60,951 nt of DNA from Lachnospiraceae bacterium. Lineage in GTDB: Bacteria; Bacillota; Clostridia; Lachnospirales; Lachnospiraceae. The notes under the pieces are model-generated. The model was not told the DNA's origin, ran no database searches, and worked only from the letters and a program-made list of their open reading frames with translations. The stretch covers positions 1 to 60,951 of the forward strand of contig SVFD01000011.1 in the NCBI GenBank assembly GCA_015057025.1, given 5' to 3'. Positions 27,466 through 36,751 of the stretch are shown here, one piece after another. How positions within the stretch are numbered: the stretch's first letter is position 1; the number at the start of each line of letters is the position of its first letter. The position numbers were made by a program, and so were the translations under genes.

Positions 27466-28121
27466 TATTTATCTCCCCCTTCCTGGTTGTTCTTGACGGG
27501 AAGAACTTCGCCCTTGTAGATCCATACCTTGATACCCATTTTACCATAGGTTGTATCTGCCTCAGCGAATCCGTAGTCAATATCTGCACGAAGTGTCTGT
27601 AAGGGAATTGTTCCCTCGCTGTAAAATTCTGTACGAGCCATATCAGCACCGCCTAAACGTCCTGATACTGCAGTCTTAATACCGAGAGCTCCTGATTTCA
27701 TAGCTCTACCCATGCATGACTTCATAGCTCTACGGAAAGAAACACGGTTCTCTAACTGTGCTGCAATGTTTTCTGCAACAAGCTGTGCATCCTTATCCGG
27801 TCTCTTAATTTCCTTAATATCTACGTTTACTTTCTTGCCTGTCATCTTCTGAAGTTCCTTCTTGGTAACTTCGATGTCAGCACCGCCCTTACCGATTACC
27901 ACACCGGGCTTAGCTGTGTAAACGATAACTTTTACTTTATCAGATGCTCTTTCAATTTCAATCTTGCTGATTCCTGCTGAATACAATTTCTTCTTTAAAT
28001 ATTCTCTGATCTTGTAATCTTCAACTAAGCAATCTGCGAAATCAGCTTCTGCATACCACTTAGAGTCCCAATCTTTGATAACACCAACTCTAAGTCCATG
28101 AGGATTTACTTTCTGTCCCAT
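27465..28121 (-). CDS. rpsC: ribosomal protein S3
   Basis: S3, 218 residues from the ATG at 28121 ([20 protein letters not shown]) with AGGAGG upstream; the eight codons before it are not S3. The KH domain has [20 protein letters not shown]. Part of the mRNA entry channel. Confidence 0.98.
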   Translation of the reverse strand: MGQKVNPHGLRVGVIKDWDSKWYAEADFADCLVEDYKIREYLKKKLYSAGISKIEIERASDKVKVIVYTAKPGVVIGKGGADIEVTKKELQKMTGKKVNVDIKEIKRPDKDAQLVAENIAAQLENRVSFRRAMKSCMGRAMKSGALGIKTAVSGRLGGADMARTEFYSEGTIPLQTLRADIDYGFAEADTTYGKMGIKVWIYKGEVLPVKNNQEGGDK

Positions 28122-28131
28122 ACTTTTCCTC

Positions 28132-28527
28132 CTATTTCTCGTCAAGCACGATGGTGATGTGGCTTAATCTCTTTTCGATTCTGTAAGCTCTACCCTGTGC
28201 TCGCGGTCTTACTCTCTTCATTGTGGGTCCCTTGTTTGCATAGCATTCTGCAATGTAGAGATTGTCAACATTCATTCCGTTGTTGTTTTCTGCATTTGCA
28301 ATTGCTGACTGCAATAACTTCTTGATAATGCTTGAAGCATATCTGGGATTATACTCTAAGATTGCCAAAGCTGTCTGTACATCTTTGCCTCTGATAGCAT
28401 CAAGTACGAAACATGCTTTCTGAACAGAAACTCTTGCATAAGATAACTTTGCAGAGGGTCTTGTTTCCTTATTATTGGCATTTCTTTCTCTTTTAAATTT
28501 AGATCTGCTAATTCCTGTCTTTTCCAT
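28132..28527 (-). CDS. rplV: ribosomal protein L22
   Basis: L22, 131 residues, whose extended loop lines the exit tunnel. [20 protein letters not shown] and the [15 protein letters not shown] loop tip are present. The N-terminal 20 residues are a basic extension. It precedes rpsC by 10 bases. Confidence 0.97.
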   Translation of the reverse strand: MEKTGISRSKFKRERNANNKETRPSAKLSYARVSVQKACFVLDAIRGKDVQTALAILEYNPRYASSIIKKLLQSAIANAENNNGMNVDNLYIAECYANKGPTMKRVRPRAQGRAYRIEKRLSHITIVLDEK

Positions 28528-28550
28528 GGATAAAAACCTCCTTTCAAAAA

Positions 28551-28832
28551 TTATCTTACTTTAGATTTCTTTTCGTCTTTTCCATGTCCTCTAAAGGTTC
28601 TGGTTGCAACGAATTCTCCAAGTTTGTGTCCAACCATATCTTCGGTTACATATACGGGAACATGTTTTCTTCCGTCGTGTACTGCAATTGTGTGTCCAAC
28701 GAAGGACGGGAAAATTGTAGAACGACGAGACCATGTCTTGATAACCTGCTTATTACCTGCTGCATTCATAGCGTCTACTTTCTTAAGTAAGCTGGCGTCT
28801 GCAAAAGGTCCTTTTTTTAATGATCTAGCCAT
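28551..28832 (-). CDS. rpsS: ribosomal protein S19
   Basis: S19, 93 residues, starting [19 protein letters not shown], with [20 protein letters not shown]. 30S head protein that contacts 50S. Confidence 0.98.
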   Translation of the reverse strand: MARSLKKGPFADASLLKKVDAMNAAGNKQVIKTWSRRSTIFPSFVGHTIAVHDGRKHVPVYVTEDMVGHKLGEFVATRTFRGHGKDEKKSKVR

Positions 28833-28861
28833 TGTGTTTCCTCCTTATCAACTATGCGGGC

Positions 28862-29704
28862 TTATTTAATACCGCGTCCATCTCTTCTTCTAACAATAAG
28901 CTTATTAGACTGCTTGTTTTTCTTTCTTGTCTTTAAGCCAAGAGCGGGTTTTCCCCAAGGTGTGCAGGGACCGGAACGACCGATACCACACTTACCTTCA
29001 CCACCACCATGAGGATGGTCGTTAGGGTTCATTACAGAACCGCGAACTGTAGGTCTGATACCCATGTGACGCTTACGTCCTGCTTTACCGATATTGATAA
29101 GGTTGTGGTCTACGTTACCAACAACACCAACTGTTGCTCTACATCCGATAGGAACCATTCTCATTTCGCCTGAAGGAAGTCTTAATGTTGCATACTTTCC
29201 TTCCTTAGCCATGAGCTGTGCGCTGTTACCAGCAGAACGAACCAACTGGCCGCCCTTTCCGGGATATAATTCAATGTTGTGTACCTGTGTACCTACAGGA
29301 ATCTTTTCCAAAGGTAAGCAGTTACCAACTCTTACTTCTGCTTCAGGTCCGTTCATAACCTTCATTCCGTCTGTTAAACCTTCGGGAGCGATGATGTATG
29401 ACTTCTCACCGTCTGCATAAGCGATTAACGCGATATTTGCTGTTCTGTTAGGATCGTATTCGATGCCGATTACAGTTGCAGGAACGCCATCTTTCAGTCT
29501 TCTGAAATCTACCATTCTGTATTTCTTTCTGTTTCCGCCGCCACGATGTCTAACTGTGATTTTACCCTGATTATTACGTCCAGCGTTCTTCTCTAAAGAT
29601 ACACATAAAGATTTCTCAGGTGTGCTCTTTGTAATTTCAGAGAAGTCCGAACCAGTCATATTTCTTCTGGAAGGTGTATACGGGTTATATGTCTTAATAC
29701 CCAT
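28862..29704 (-). CDS. rplB: ribosomal protein L2
   Basis: L2, 280 residues, needed for peptidyl transferase centre assembly. [18 protein letters not shown] and the functionally key [19 protein letters not shown] (conserved histidine) are intact. Confidence 0.98.
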   Translation of the reverse strand: MGIKTYNPYTPSRRNMTGSDFSEITKSTPEKSLCVSLEKNAGRNNQGKITVRHRGGGNRKKYRMVDFRRLKDGVPATVIGIEYDPNRTANIALIAYADGEKSYIIAPEGLTDGMKVMNGPEAEVRVGNCLPLEKIPVGTQVHNIELYPGKGGQLVRSAGNSAQLMAKEGKYATLRLPSGEMRMVPIGCRATVGVVGNVDHNLINIGKAGRKRHMGIRPTVRGSVMNPNDHPHGGGEGKCGIGRSGPCTPWGKPALGLKTRKKNKQSNKLIVRRRDGRGIK

Positions 29705-29767
29705 TTTCTTTTCTCCTTTTCTATCAATTATTTATTGTCATGCTTCATTGCATATAGTTAGGACCTA

Positions 29768-30067
29768 TTAGATACCTGCAAAAAGTTCGATATCTTTGCT
29801 ACCTTCTGTTAACTTAACGATAGCTTTCTTGGTCTGTGCAGTCTTGCCGTAGATCATACCACGTCTCTTGTTCTTACCTTCGCAGTTCATGGTGTTAACC
29901 TGAGCTACTTCTGTTCCGGGGAACATTTTTTCAACTGCTTCTTTAATCTGATTCTTAGTTGCATCGGGATGAACTAAGAATGTGTATTTCTTTTCGCCCA
30001 TGCCGGCCATACTTCTTTCGGTAACAACCGGTTTGAGGATTACGTCGTAATATTTAATATCTGCCAT
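29768..30067 (-). CDS. rplW: ribosomal protein L23
   Basis: L23 at the tunnel exit, docking site of trigger factor and SRP; 99 residues. VILKPVVTERSMAGMGEKKY and FPGTEVAQVNTMNCEGK are typical. It overlaps the rplD stop by one base. Confidence 0.98.
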   Translation of the reverse strand: MADIKYYDVILKPVVTERSMAGMGEKKYTFLVHPDATKNQIKEAVEKMFPGTEVAQVNTMNCEGKNKRRGMIYGKTAQTKKAIVKLTEGSKDIELFAGI

Positions 30068-30687
30068 TATGCGTACACCTCCTCAATTTTTGCAACAGAG
30101 TCCTTAGTAAGAACTACTGTACCAGCCTTCATGATGTCATATACATTGATTGAATCAGCAATGATTGTCTGAGCATCAGGAATATTTCTTGCTGATAATA
30201 CGATGTTCTTGTCGTTTTCTTTGATAACAACAAGTGCCTTCTTTGCGTTAAGGTTTGTTAAAACCTCCTGGAATTTCTTTGTCTTGATTTCGTCAAGCTT
30301 TAATTCGTCAAGAACCATTACCTTACCGTCCTGAACTTTGCTTGTCAAAGCAGACTTAAGAGCGATTCTCTTTTCCTTCTTATTTAATTTGAAAGAATAA
30401 TCTCTCGGAGTGGGAGCAAATACAACTCCACCATGTGTCCACTGGGGTGATCTGGTTGAACCCTGTCTTGCATGACCGGTTCCCTTCTGTCTCCAAGGCT
30501 TTCTTCCGCCGCCGGAAACCTCTGCACGAGTTTTTGCTTTCTGTGTTCCCTGACGCTTGTTTGCAAGGTGCTGAACTACTGCCATGTGTACAAGGTGTTC
30601 GTTAATCTCTACACCGAAAATAGCATCATTCAAGTCAATCTTTCCAACTTCCTTGCCTTCCATATTGTAAACAGATACGTTTGCCAT
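30067..30687 (-). CDS. rplD: ribosomal protein L4
   Basis: L4, 206 residues from the ATG at 30687 (MANVSVYNMEGKEVGKI) with AAAGGAGG upstream; the extra 11 codons of the open frame precede that site. KPWRQKGTGHARQGSTRSPQ marks the tunnel-lining loop. In E. coli L4 represses this operon; there is no proof of that here. Confidence 0.97.
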   Translation of the reverse strand: MANVSVYNMEGKEVGKIDLNDAIFGVEINEHLVHMAVVQHLANKRQGTQKAKTRAEVSGGGRKPWRQKGTGHARQGSTRSPQWTHGGVVFAPTPRDYSFKLNKKEKRIALKSALTSKVQDGKVMVLDELKLDEIKTKKFQEVLTNLNAKKALVVIKENDKNIVLSARNIPDAQTIIADSINVYDIMKAGTVVLTKDSVAKIEEVYA

Positions 30688-30712
30688 CTGTGTGTTCCTC
30701 CTTTCGTCCCGA

Positions 30713-31396
30713 TTATGCATTTGCCTTAGTAGTTTCTTTGATTGTTACTAAAGCTTTCTTAGGTCCGGGTACTGCACCCTTTACCAAAAGCAGATTCTTT
30801 TCAGCATCTACTCTGACTACTTCAAGATTCTTAACTGTAGTCTGCTTGTGTCCCATGTGACCGGGCATACCTTTGCCCTTGAATACACGGCTGGGGCTTG
30901 AGCAAGCACCGTTTGAACCCTGATGACGGTGGAACTTAGAACCGTGAGCCATGGGTCCTCTATGCTGTCCTAATCTCTTGATAGCACCCTGGAAACCTTT
31001 ACCTTTGCTGATTGCAGTTGCATCAATCTTGTCGCCTTCTGCAAAGATATCAGCCTTGATTTCCTGTGCAAGAGCGTATTCAGAAGCGTTTTCGAATTTG
31101 AATTCTCTTACATAACGCTTAGATGTAACGCCTGCTTTCTTGAAATGTCCCTGCATAGCTTTTGTTGTACCATGTGCATGAACGATTTCTTTCTTGCCGG
31201 ATGCATCTTTGTTGATGATCTTGTCTTTCTTGTCTACAAAACCAACCTGAACTGCTTCGTAACCATCATTTTCGATTGTCTTAATCTGTGTTACTACGCA
31301 GGGGCCGGCCTGAAGAACTGTTACCGGAATAAGGCTGCCGTCTTCTGCGAAGATCTGAGTCATTCCGACTTTGGTTGCTAAAATAGCTTTCTTCAT
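30713..31396 (-). CDS. rplC: ribosomal protein L3
   Basis: L3, 227 residues, early 50S assembly. [20 protein letters not shown] and the [17 protein letters not shown] loop are diagnostic. 115 bases downstream of rpsJ. Confidence 0.98.
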   Translation of the reverse strand: MKKAILATKVGMTQIFAEDGSLIPVTVLQAGPCVVTQIKTIENDGYEAVQVGFVDKKDKIINKDASGKKEIVHAHGTTKAMQGHFKKAGVTSKRYVREFKFENASEYALAQEIKADIFAEGDKIDATAISKGKGFQGAIKRLGQHRGPMAHGSKFHRHQGSNGACSSPSRVFKGKGMPGHMGHKQTTVKNLEVVRVDAEKNLLLVKGAVPGPKKALVTIKETTKANA

Positions 31397-31511
31397 TTCT
31401 TTACCTCCATTTGTTTCTACTACAGCGGCATCTGAGGTTTGTTCGGATGCATACTAGTTGTAGAAGGTTTTATTTTTGTTTTTTGTTAACTTGTTTCCTT
31501 ATTAATATCAA

Positions 31512-31823
31512 TTATTTCATTTTGATATCAATGTAAACACCAGCCGGCATCTCTAATCCCTGTAATGCATCGATTACTTTCTGATTCGGCTCGATAACAT
31601 CGATCAGTCTCTTGTGAGTTCTCTGTTCGAACTGTTCTCTAGAGTCTTTGTACTTGTGTACGGCACGGATGATTGTTACCACTTCCTTCTTAGTAGGAAG
31701 GGGAACAGGTCCGCTCACCTTTGCTCCGTTCTTCTTAACTGTTTCGATGATTTTCTTGGCAGAAGCATCTACTGTCTGATGCTCGTAAGCTTTAAGTGTA
31801 ATTCTCATAACTTGATTTGCCAT
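31512..31823 (-). CDS. rpsJ: ribosomal protein S10 (NusE)
   Basis: S10, 103 residues from the ATG at 31823 ([19 protein letters not shown]) with AAAGGAGGCG ahead. The frame to 31886 is part of the leader. Besides its ribosome role it is the NusE antitermination factor. First gene of the whole cluster. Confidence 0.98.
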   Translation of the reverse strand: MANQVMRITLKAYEHQTVDASAKKIIETVKKNGAKVSGPVPLPTKKEVVTIIRAVHKYKDSREQFEQRTHKRLIDVIEPNQKVIDALQGLEMPAGVYIDIKMK

Positions 31824-32097
31824 AAAAAAAGTCGCCTCCTTTTCGCACTTTATAAAATCTAAGTACGACAAGCGGTGACTGTACACTCTCCCGTGTGTGT
31901 CCTAATCGTTTACGCAACCCCAGAATTGCTTCCGAACCGTATCCGTTAAAACTCTCACGTCGTTTCTACCTGTTGTAGACATGTTGTTTTGTACAGTGAC
32001 TTGTCGCCAGTATCTTGACTTGACATTCGCTCCATGTAAAAACCTATCCATTTTGCCGGATAGCAACCTTACATTTCATCGCTATCATGCCACAGCA
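31824..32097 (-). promoter_or_regulatory. long structured leader of the S10-spc-alpha cluster
   Basis: About 275 bases of mRNA precede rpsJ. The plus-strand segments 31866-31885 and 31990-32006 are complementary: 7 bp (CGACAAG/CTTGTCG) and 8 bp (ACTGTACA/TGTACAGT) separated by a small internal loop. They close a domain of about 100 bases. Nearer the 5' end CTATCC/GGATAG forms a hairpin inside an ATGTAA/TTACAT stem. The closing helix ends about 30 bases before the rpsJ ribosome binding site. Regulation by a ribosomal protein or attenuation is a fair inference; the ligand is unknown. Confidence 0.6.
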
Positions 32098-32103
32098 ATG
32101 CCT

Positions 32104-32132
32104 AGTATACAACATGTTTCGGCAATGTGCAA
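32104..32132 (-). promoter_or_regulatory. main promoter of the ribosomal cluster
   Basis: Minus strand: TTGCAC (32127-32132), 17 bases, TATACT (32104-32109), start near 32097. Between here and 32240 only AT-rich DNA was seen. Confidence 0.8.
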
Positions 32133-32240
32133 GAGTTTTTTTAAAAAATTTTATTAGTTTTTCACAAAGTTTTTTTTACCCTATTTATATAGAAGAAACA
32201 CCCTCAATATAATGTGGTTCATATTCTTTTTATCCACAAG

Positions 32241-32268
32241 AAAAGCGGAATGCTTAAACATCCCGCCT
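32241..32268 (-). terminator. intrinsic terminator after the DUF4190 gene
   Basis: GCGGaATG and CATcCCGC form the stem, followed by T4 on the minus strand, about 50 bases after the stop at 32319. Confidence 0.65.
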
Positions 32269-32318
32269 AATTTCTACTTTCTTATTTCTGCATACTCCTG
32301 TCTTATAAGCGCCATTCT

Positions 32319-32786
32319 TTAATAATCCCAATCATAGTCATAGTCATAGTCATAGTCATAATCGTAATCGTACTCATAATCATAGTCTTCCATATATTCG
32401 TAATAGGACTCTTCATAAGCTTCCTGCATGATTATTTGCAGTACTCCCAGCCCCATACCGGTAAAGAAAGATAATACAAGAGCAACAACTGCAACAATTG
32501 CCGAAACTATACTACAGATAAGACCTGCAATACCCATTCCTTTACCACTCTTTTTGGCAATTGCAACAATACCAAATACAATACCTGCTATCCCGGTTAT
32601 AAATCCTATCGCCATACTAAAAATAGAACCGCAACAAATTGTCAACGAAGTAACCAACGATATAATCCCCAGCACAAGAGCTGCAATTCCGAATCCTTTA
32701 CCCGGTTTATTGTCCGCAGGCTGATAATATGTACCTTCTGCTGCGTAGGTATATTCATTTGCCTGATTCATATTATTTCCATCCAT
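32319..32786 (-). CDS. DUF4190-type membrane protein with Asp-Tyr tail
   Basis: 155 residues. The N-terminus MDGNNMNQANEYTYAAEGTY is nearly the same as in the next gene upstream, so the two are paralogues. Two hydrophobic glycine-rich segments (about residues 33-68 and 80-110) match the DUF4190 pattern. The end is a run of alternating Asp/Tyr, coded by tandem six-base repeats (near 32333-32385), so its length may vary by slippage. It is probably an integral membrane protein; function unknown. Confidence 0.75.
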   Translation of the reverse strand: MDGNNMNQANEYTYAAEGTYYQPADNKPGKGFGIAALVLGIISLVTSLTICCGSIFSMAIGFITGIAGIVFGIVAIAKKSGKGMGIAGLICSIVSAIVAVVALVLSFFTGMGLGVLQIIMQEAYEESYYEYMEDYDYEYDYDYDYDYDYDYDWDY

Positions 32787-32883
32787 TTCAAATCCCTTTC
32801 ATATTATAAGGTAGTAATATTTACAATTCCTTATATACTTACACTTTATTTACCATAATAACACAACCAATCGTTTTTATAAT

Positions 32884-32916
32884 AAAAAAGCGGAGAGACA
32901 ATTCTCTCCGCCCTTT
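32884..32916 (-). terminator. intrinsic terminator between the paralogues
   Basis: GCGGAGAGA and TCTCTCCGC form a perfect 9-bp stem, followed by T6 on the minus strand. Confidence 0.85.
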
Positions 32917-32929
32917 CTTTTACAAAATC

Positions 32930-33256
32930 TTAGTATTCCATACCACCAGCAATGAGACCAAGTGCCATAAGTACAACATATACAATTACAACAAGTACGC
33001 TTATTACAACACCTGCAATACCTAAGCCAAGACCCCATTTAGCCATACCGGTCTTAACACCTTTCTTCTTACCCATTGCGCCTAAAATAATTGCAACGAT
33101 TGAAACAATACCGCCACCACAGCATACAAGACCTACAATACCGCAAATCAATGAAGCAATTGCAAGACCATTACTACCTTCTGTAGCAGGTGTTTCGTAT
33201 GTACCTTCTGCTGCATATGTGTAATCATCAACCTGATTCATGTTATTTCCGTCCAT
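32930..33256 (-). CDS. DUF4190-type small membrane protein
   Basis: 108 residues: a polar N-terminus (MDGNNMNQVDDYTYAAEGTY) and two hydrophobic segments (ASLICGIVGLVCCGGGIVSI and the region ending VVIVYVVLMALGL) joined by GAMGKKKGVKTG, as in DUF4190 proteins. GGAGGAG precedes the ATG. It has its own terminator, so it is not in one transcript with its paralogue. A -10 box TATAAT is at 33301-33306. Function unknown. Confidence 0.8.
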   Translation of the reverse strand: MDGNNMNQVDDYTYAAEGTYETPATEGSNGLAIASLICGIVGLVCCGGGIVSIVAIILGAMGKKKGVKTGMAKWGLGLGIAGVVISVLVVIVYVVLMALGLIAGGMEY

Positions 33257-33479
33257 TTTTTCTACTCCTCCTAAAAGATAAAAAATTAATAAACTACATT
33301 ATTATAGTAGCACAATATATTTAATTTGTAAATAAAATCCTTTTATATAGTTCTAAATACCATATTCGTATCAAAAATAATTGCAGTCCTCACTAAATTA
33401 TTATAATATGGAAGAGAAGTTCTAGAAAAATCATTATAATTTGTCTAATTACGGATTATGTTATGAATGGAGATATACT

Positions 33480-34340
33480 ATGTGGATTGCAAATAATTGG
33501 AAAGACTATGAGGTTCTTGCAACCTCCAACGGCGAAAAATTGGAACGTTGGGGCGATTATATTTTAGTTCGTCCGGACCCTCAGGTAATTTGGAATACGC
33601 CCCATACCCATACAGGCTGGAAAAAGAAAAACGGACACTATCACCGTAGCAATAAAGGCGGAGGCGAATGGGAATTTTTCAATCTTCCGGATGAATGGTC
33701 CATTCAATATAAGGAATTAACTTTCAACTTAAAACCTTTTAAATTTAAACATACCGGTCTCTTTCCTGAACAAGCCGTAAACTGGGATTGGTTTTCTTCT
33801 ATTATAAAAGAGGCTGACCGCCCTTTAAAAATCTTAAATCTTTTTGCTTATACCGGCGGTGCTACCCTGGCAGCTGCCAATGCCGGTGCAAGTGTTACTC
33901 ACGTAGATGCTTCTAAAGGTATGGTACAGTGGGCAAAAGAAAACGCCATTGCTTCCGGCCTTGGCGATGCCCCTATTCGATGGTTAGTAGACGACTGTGT
34001 AAAGTTTGTAGAGCGGGAAATCCGCCGCGGCAATCATTATGACGGCATCATTATGGATCCTCCTTCCTATGGACGCGGGCCCAAAGGCGAAATATGGAAA
34101 ATTGAAGAATCCATTTTTCCTTTTATCGAATTGACATCACAATTGCTTACGGAAGATTCCAAGTTTTTGTTAATCAACTCCTATACTACAGGGCTCCAGC
34201 CCGCAGTACTTTCTTACATGATTAATACTGCTATTGTTTCCAAATTCGGCGGTAGCGTAGAAGCAAATGAAATCGGTTTACCTGTAAGCGAAGACGGACT
34301 GGTTCTCCCCTGCGGCGCATCCGGACGCTGGATAAAATAA
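33480..34340 (+). CDS. class I SAM-dependent methyltransferase (RlmI-like)
   Basis: 286 residues from the ATG at 33480, which has GGAG seven bases upstream; an ATG at 33441 has none. The SAM-binding motif is LNLFAYTGGATLAAANAGA, the acidic loop HVDASKG and the catalytic-type motif IIMDPPSYGRGPKGEIW. The pattern resembles the rRNA cytosine methyltransferase family (PF10672 type) but lacks a PUA domain. The RNA target is unknown. It is a single-gene unit with a terminator at 34351-34410. Confidence 0.85.
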   Translation: MWIANNWKDYEVLATSNGEKLERWGDYILVRPDPQVIWNTPHTHTGWKKKNGHYHRSNKGGGEWEFFNLPDEWSIQYKELTFNLKPFKFKHTGLFPEQAVNWDWFSSIIKEADRPLKILNLFAYTGGATLAAANAGASVTHVDASKGMVQWAKENAIASGLGDAPIRWLVDDCVKFVEREIRRGNHYDGIIMDPPSYGRGPKGEIWKIEESIFPFIELTSQLLTEDSKFLLINSYTTGLQPAVLSYMINTAIVSKFGGSVEANEIGLPVSEDGLVLPCGASGRWIK

Positions 34341-34350
34341 TTATACAAAT

Positions 34351-34410
34351 AAAAGAGAATTGCTTATGGAAGTTTCTTACCACTCCCCTCGCAATTCTCT
34401 TTTATTTTTT
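34351..34410. terminator. bidirectional terminator
   Basis: AAAAGAGAATTGC and GCAATTCTCTTTT pair over 13 bp with a 27-base loop, between convergent genes. Confidence 0.8.
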
Positions 34411-34456
34411 ATTATCATCTTTTATTTACTCTAAATCATTTTATGTATGTATCATA

Positions 34457-34894
34457 TTATAAAACCGTCAATCCAAAACACAAATACAGAACATTTCGGA
34501 CAACACACTGTACTATCATCACCCCTACTCCCGAATAAATCAATCCCAAAATCGGAAATTTGCGGATACCAATTTTATCTGTATGTATGTATAAAAACGT
34601 ATTCACCATGAAAACAGTATAAACAACAATCATATAAAGCACAAAGGGATTACAGAGAAAACTCATAATAATATGTCCGTGTACCAAATGATAAAAAGCT
34701 CTTGTCCCACCGCAACCGGCACAATATAACCCTATCATATCACGATATATGCATCCTTTTTCTCCACTGATTAATGTATCGCCTTTCCACCAGAATAAAA
34801 TCACTGCGGCAATCAAAAGCACAAGCGCACATTTTCCTACGAAATACCATTCTTCAATTATCTGTTCCGGATGTCTTTTTACTCTGCCAAACAT
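34457..34894 (-). CDS. DUF2752 membrane protein
   Basis: 145 residues with three hydrophobic segments and the DUF2752 signature YCAGCGGTRAFYHLVHG around residue 52. Function unknown. It lies 14 bases after the GNAT gene and probably shares its transcript. Confidence 0.85.
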   Translation of the reverse strand: MFGRVKRHPEQIIEEWYFVGKCALVLLIAAVILFWWKGDTLISGEKGCIYRDMIGLYCAGCGGTRAFYHLVHGHIIMSFLCNPFVLYMIVVYTVFMVNTFLYIHTDKIGIRKFPILGLIYSGVGVMIVQCVVRNVLYLCFGLTVL

Positions 34895-34907
34895 TTCTTC
34901 TTTCCTT

Positions 34908-35378
34908 TTATAAAATCACTTCCATGCCAACCTTCTGAGGTTTCAATCCGCACTTTTCATAAAACTTCATCGCACTTTCATTGCAGAACCATACATTTAA
35001 AGTCACGTTGTAAAAACCCGCTTCTTTAGCAAATGACAATACATACTCATAGAGTTGTCTTCCCACATGCTGCCCCCGCAAATTCTCGTCTACGCACAAA
35101 TCATCGATATACAAAGTCTTGACGTCAGTAAGGATATTGTTATTCACATATTGCTGATACACACAGAATGCATATCCGATAACCTCACCTTTATCTGAAT
35201 GCGCCACAAAAATAGGCTTACTGTCATCCTTTATAATCGCTGCCAGTTCTTCATCGGTATACTTTTTTACATCAGCCTTAAAAAGATCCGGTCTGCCGTT
35301 ATGATGTACCATCAATACCTGTTTTAAAAGCTTATTGATTCCATCCATATCCTCGATTTTCGCGCGTTCGATTATCAT
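34908..35378 (-). CDS. GNAT family N-acetyltransferase
   Basis: 156 residues. The acetyl-CoA motif is LRGQHVGRQLYEYV, after the LYIDDLCVDE strand, and FYEKCGLKPQ is the usual end strand. It lies 25 bases after hydF. Substrate unknown; a link to hydrogenase maturation is not implied by sequence. Confidence 0.88.
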   Translation of the reverse strand: MIIERAKIEDMDGINKLLKQVLMVHHNGRPDLFKADVKKYTDEELAAIIKDDSKPIFVAHSDKGEVIGYAFCVYQQYVNNNILTDVKTLYIDDLCVDENLRGQHVGRQLYEYVLSFAKEAGFYNVTLNVWFCNESAMKFYEKCGLKPQKVGMEVIL

Positions 35379-35402
35379 TTAACTTTCCTCTTCCCTGTCG
35401 CC

Positions 35403-36710
35403 TTATCTCTTTAACTTTATTTCTTCCATATCTTCAAAAGGCTTCATACTTCTTTCCAATATACCGTTCATATGAGCAAGTGCCATTCCGTAATTCGTCA
35501 CCGGTACTCCCGCCTCTCCACAAATGCGTAGACGCTCTTGCATCACCTGTTCTGTTAAGGTACAGCCGCCGCAATGAATAATTAAGGCATAGTCTTTTAA
35601 GTTTTCCGGAAAATCTCCTCCTGATGTCAAATCGAAGATAAGTTCTTTACCCGTGGTTTTACGAATCAAGGTCGGAATTTTAACACTGCCGATATCTCCG
35701 CATTGTCTGTGATGGGTGCAACCTTCCGCCATAAGAATTTTATCTCCGTTTTGCAGCTTATTCAACGCCTTAGCTCCGCTTACTAAAACATCCAAGTTCC
35801 CTTTATATCTTGCAAATAATATCGAAAAGGATGTTAATAATATATCATCAGGAACAATGGCAGAAACCTTACCAAAGACCTGGGAATCCGTAATTACAAG
35901 CTTCGGTTTTACACCAAGCTTCTTTAGTGTATCATCAAGCTCCGTATCCTTACATACTACACTGATTGCTCCCACATCTAAAATATCACGAATGGTCTGT
36001 TGCTGTGGTAAAATCAATCTGCCTTTTGGAGCCGCTTCATCAATGGGCACCACCAGCACTACAGCATCTCCCGGTTCAATCAAGTCTGCCACAATTCTTT
36101 TATCAGTCTGTTGCCCTTTCCCAAGCAATGCTAATTTCTCTTTTAAAAGATTTATGTTATAACCGGTAAAAGTGCTGACAGAAATTTTCTTTTCCTCTAT
36201 TGCATATTGCATTATCCGGCTTGCATTTTTATCTTGTCCACTCCGGCTCACCTTCTGCGAATTCTTTTCATTTTCATATTTTTCCTGCAAATCCGCTTTA
36301 TTCATTGCAATAATATACGGAAGTTTTCTTTCTTCAAGCTGTAAAATCAACGCTTCATCTTCTGTCTGTATTCCAACCGTTGCATCCACTACCACAACCG
36401 CAAGATGAACGCCTTTTAATATTTCCTCCGTTTTTTTGATGCGAAGTTCACCAAGCATCCCCTCATCATCCAGTCCCGGTGTATCAATAATAACCACCGG
36501 CCCTAAAGGTAAAAGCTCCATTGCCTTTTTAACCGGATCCGTTGTAGTTCCCGGCACGTCAGATACTACTGCCAGGTCCTGTCCGGTCACTGCATTAACA
36601 AGACTGGACTTTCCGGCATTGCGTCTGCCAAAAAAACCGATATGAATACGTTCTGATGACGGGGTACTATTCAGGCTCATGAGCTTCTCCTTTCCGGTAA
36701 TATCTTTCAT
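35403..36710 (-). CDS. hydF: [FeFe]-hydrogenase maturation GTPase HydF
   Basis: HydF is the scaffold that carries the 2Fe precursor to the hydrogenase. The GTPase part has P-loop GRRNAGKSSLVNA (from residue 28), DTPGLDDEG and NKAD. The C-terminal cluster-binding domain has CTHHRQC and HCGGC, giving the CxH...HCxxC ligand set. Length 435 is normal. It follows hydG by 41 bases; with hydE the trio is complete. Confidence 0.96.
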   Translation of the reverse strand: MKDITGKEKLMSLNSTPSSERIHIGFFGRRNAGKSSLVNAVTGQDLAVVSDVPGTTTDPVKKAMELLPLGPVVIIDTPGLDDEGMLGELRIKKTEEILKGVHLAVVVVDATVGIQTEDEALILQLEERKLPYIIAMNKADLQEKYENEKNSQKVSRSGQDKNASRIMQYAIEEKKISVSTFTGYNINLLKEKLALLGKGQQTDKRIVADLIEPGDAVVLVVPIDEAAPKGRLILPQQQTIRDILDVGAISVVCKDTELDDTLKKLGVKPKLVITDSQVFGKVSAIVPDDILLTSFSILFARYKGNLDVLVSGAKALNKLQNGDKILMAEGCTHHRQCGDIGSVKIPTLIRKTTGKELIFDLTSGGDFPENLKDYALIIHCGGCTLTEQVMQERLRICGEAGVPVTNYGMALAHMNGILERSMKPFEDMEEIKLKR

Positions 36711-36751
36711 ATCTAAAAAATAATTTTATGCTTTCTTCAACTCTTGATTCT

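Noticed and set aside
32325-32390. Tandem six-base repeats as a non-coding microsatellite
   Set aside because: They lie in frame in the DUF4190 gene and code for the Asp-Tyr tail.
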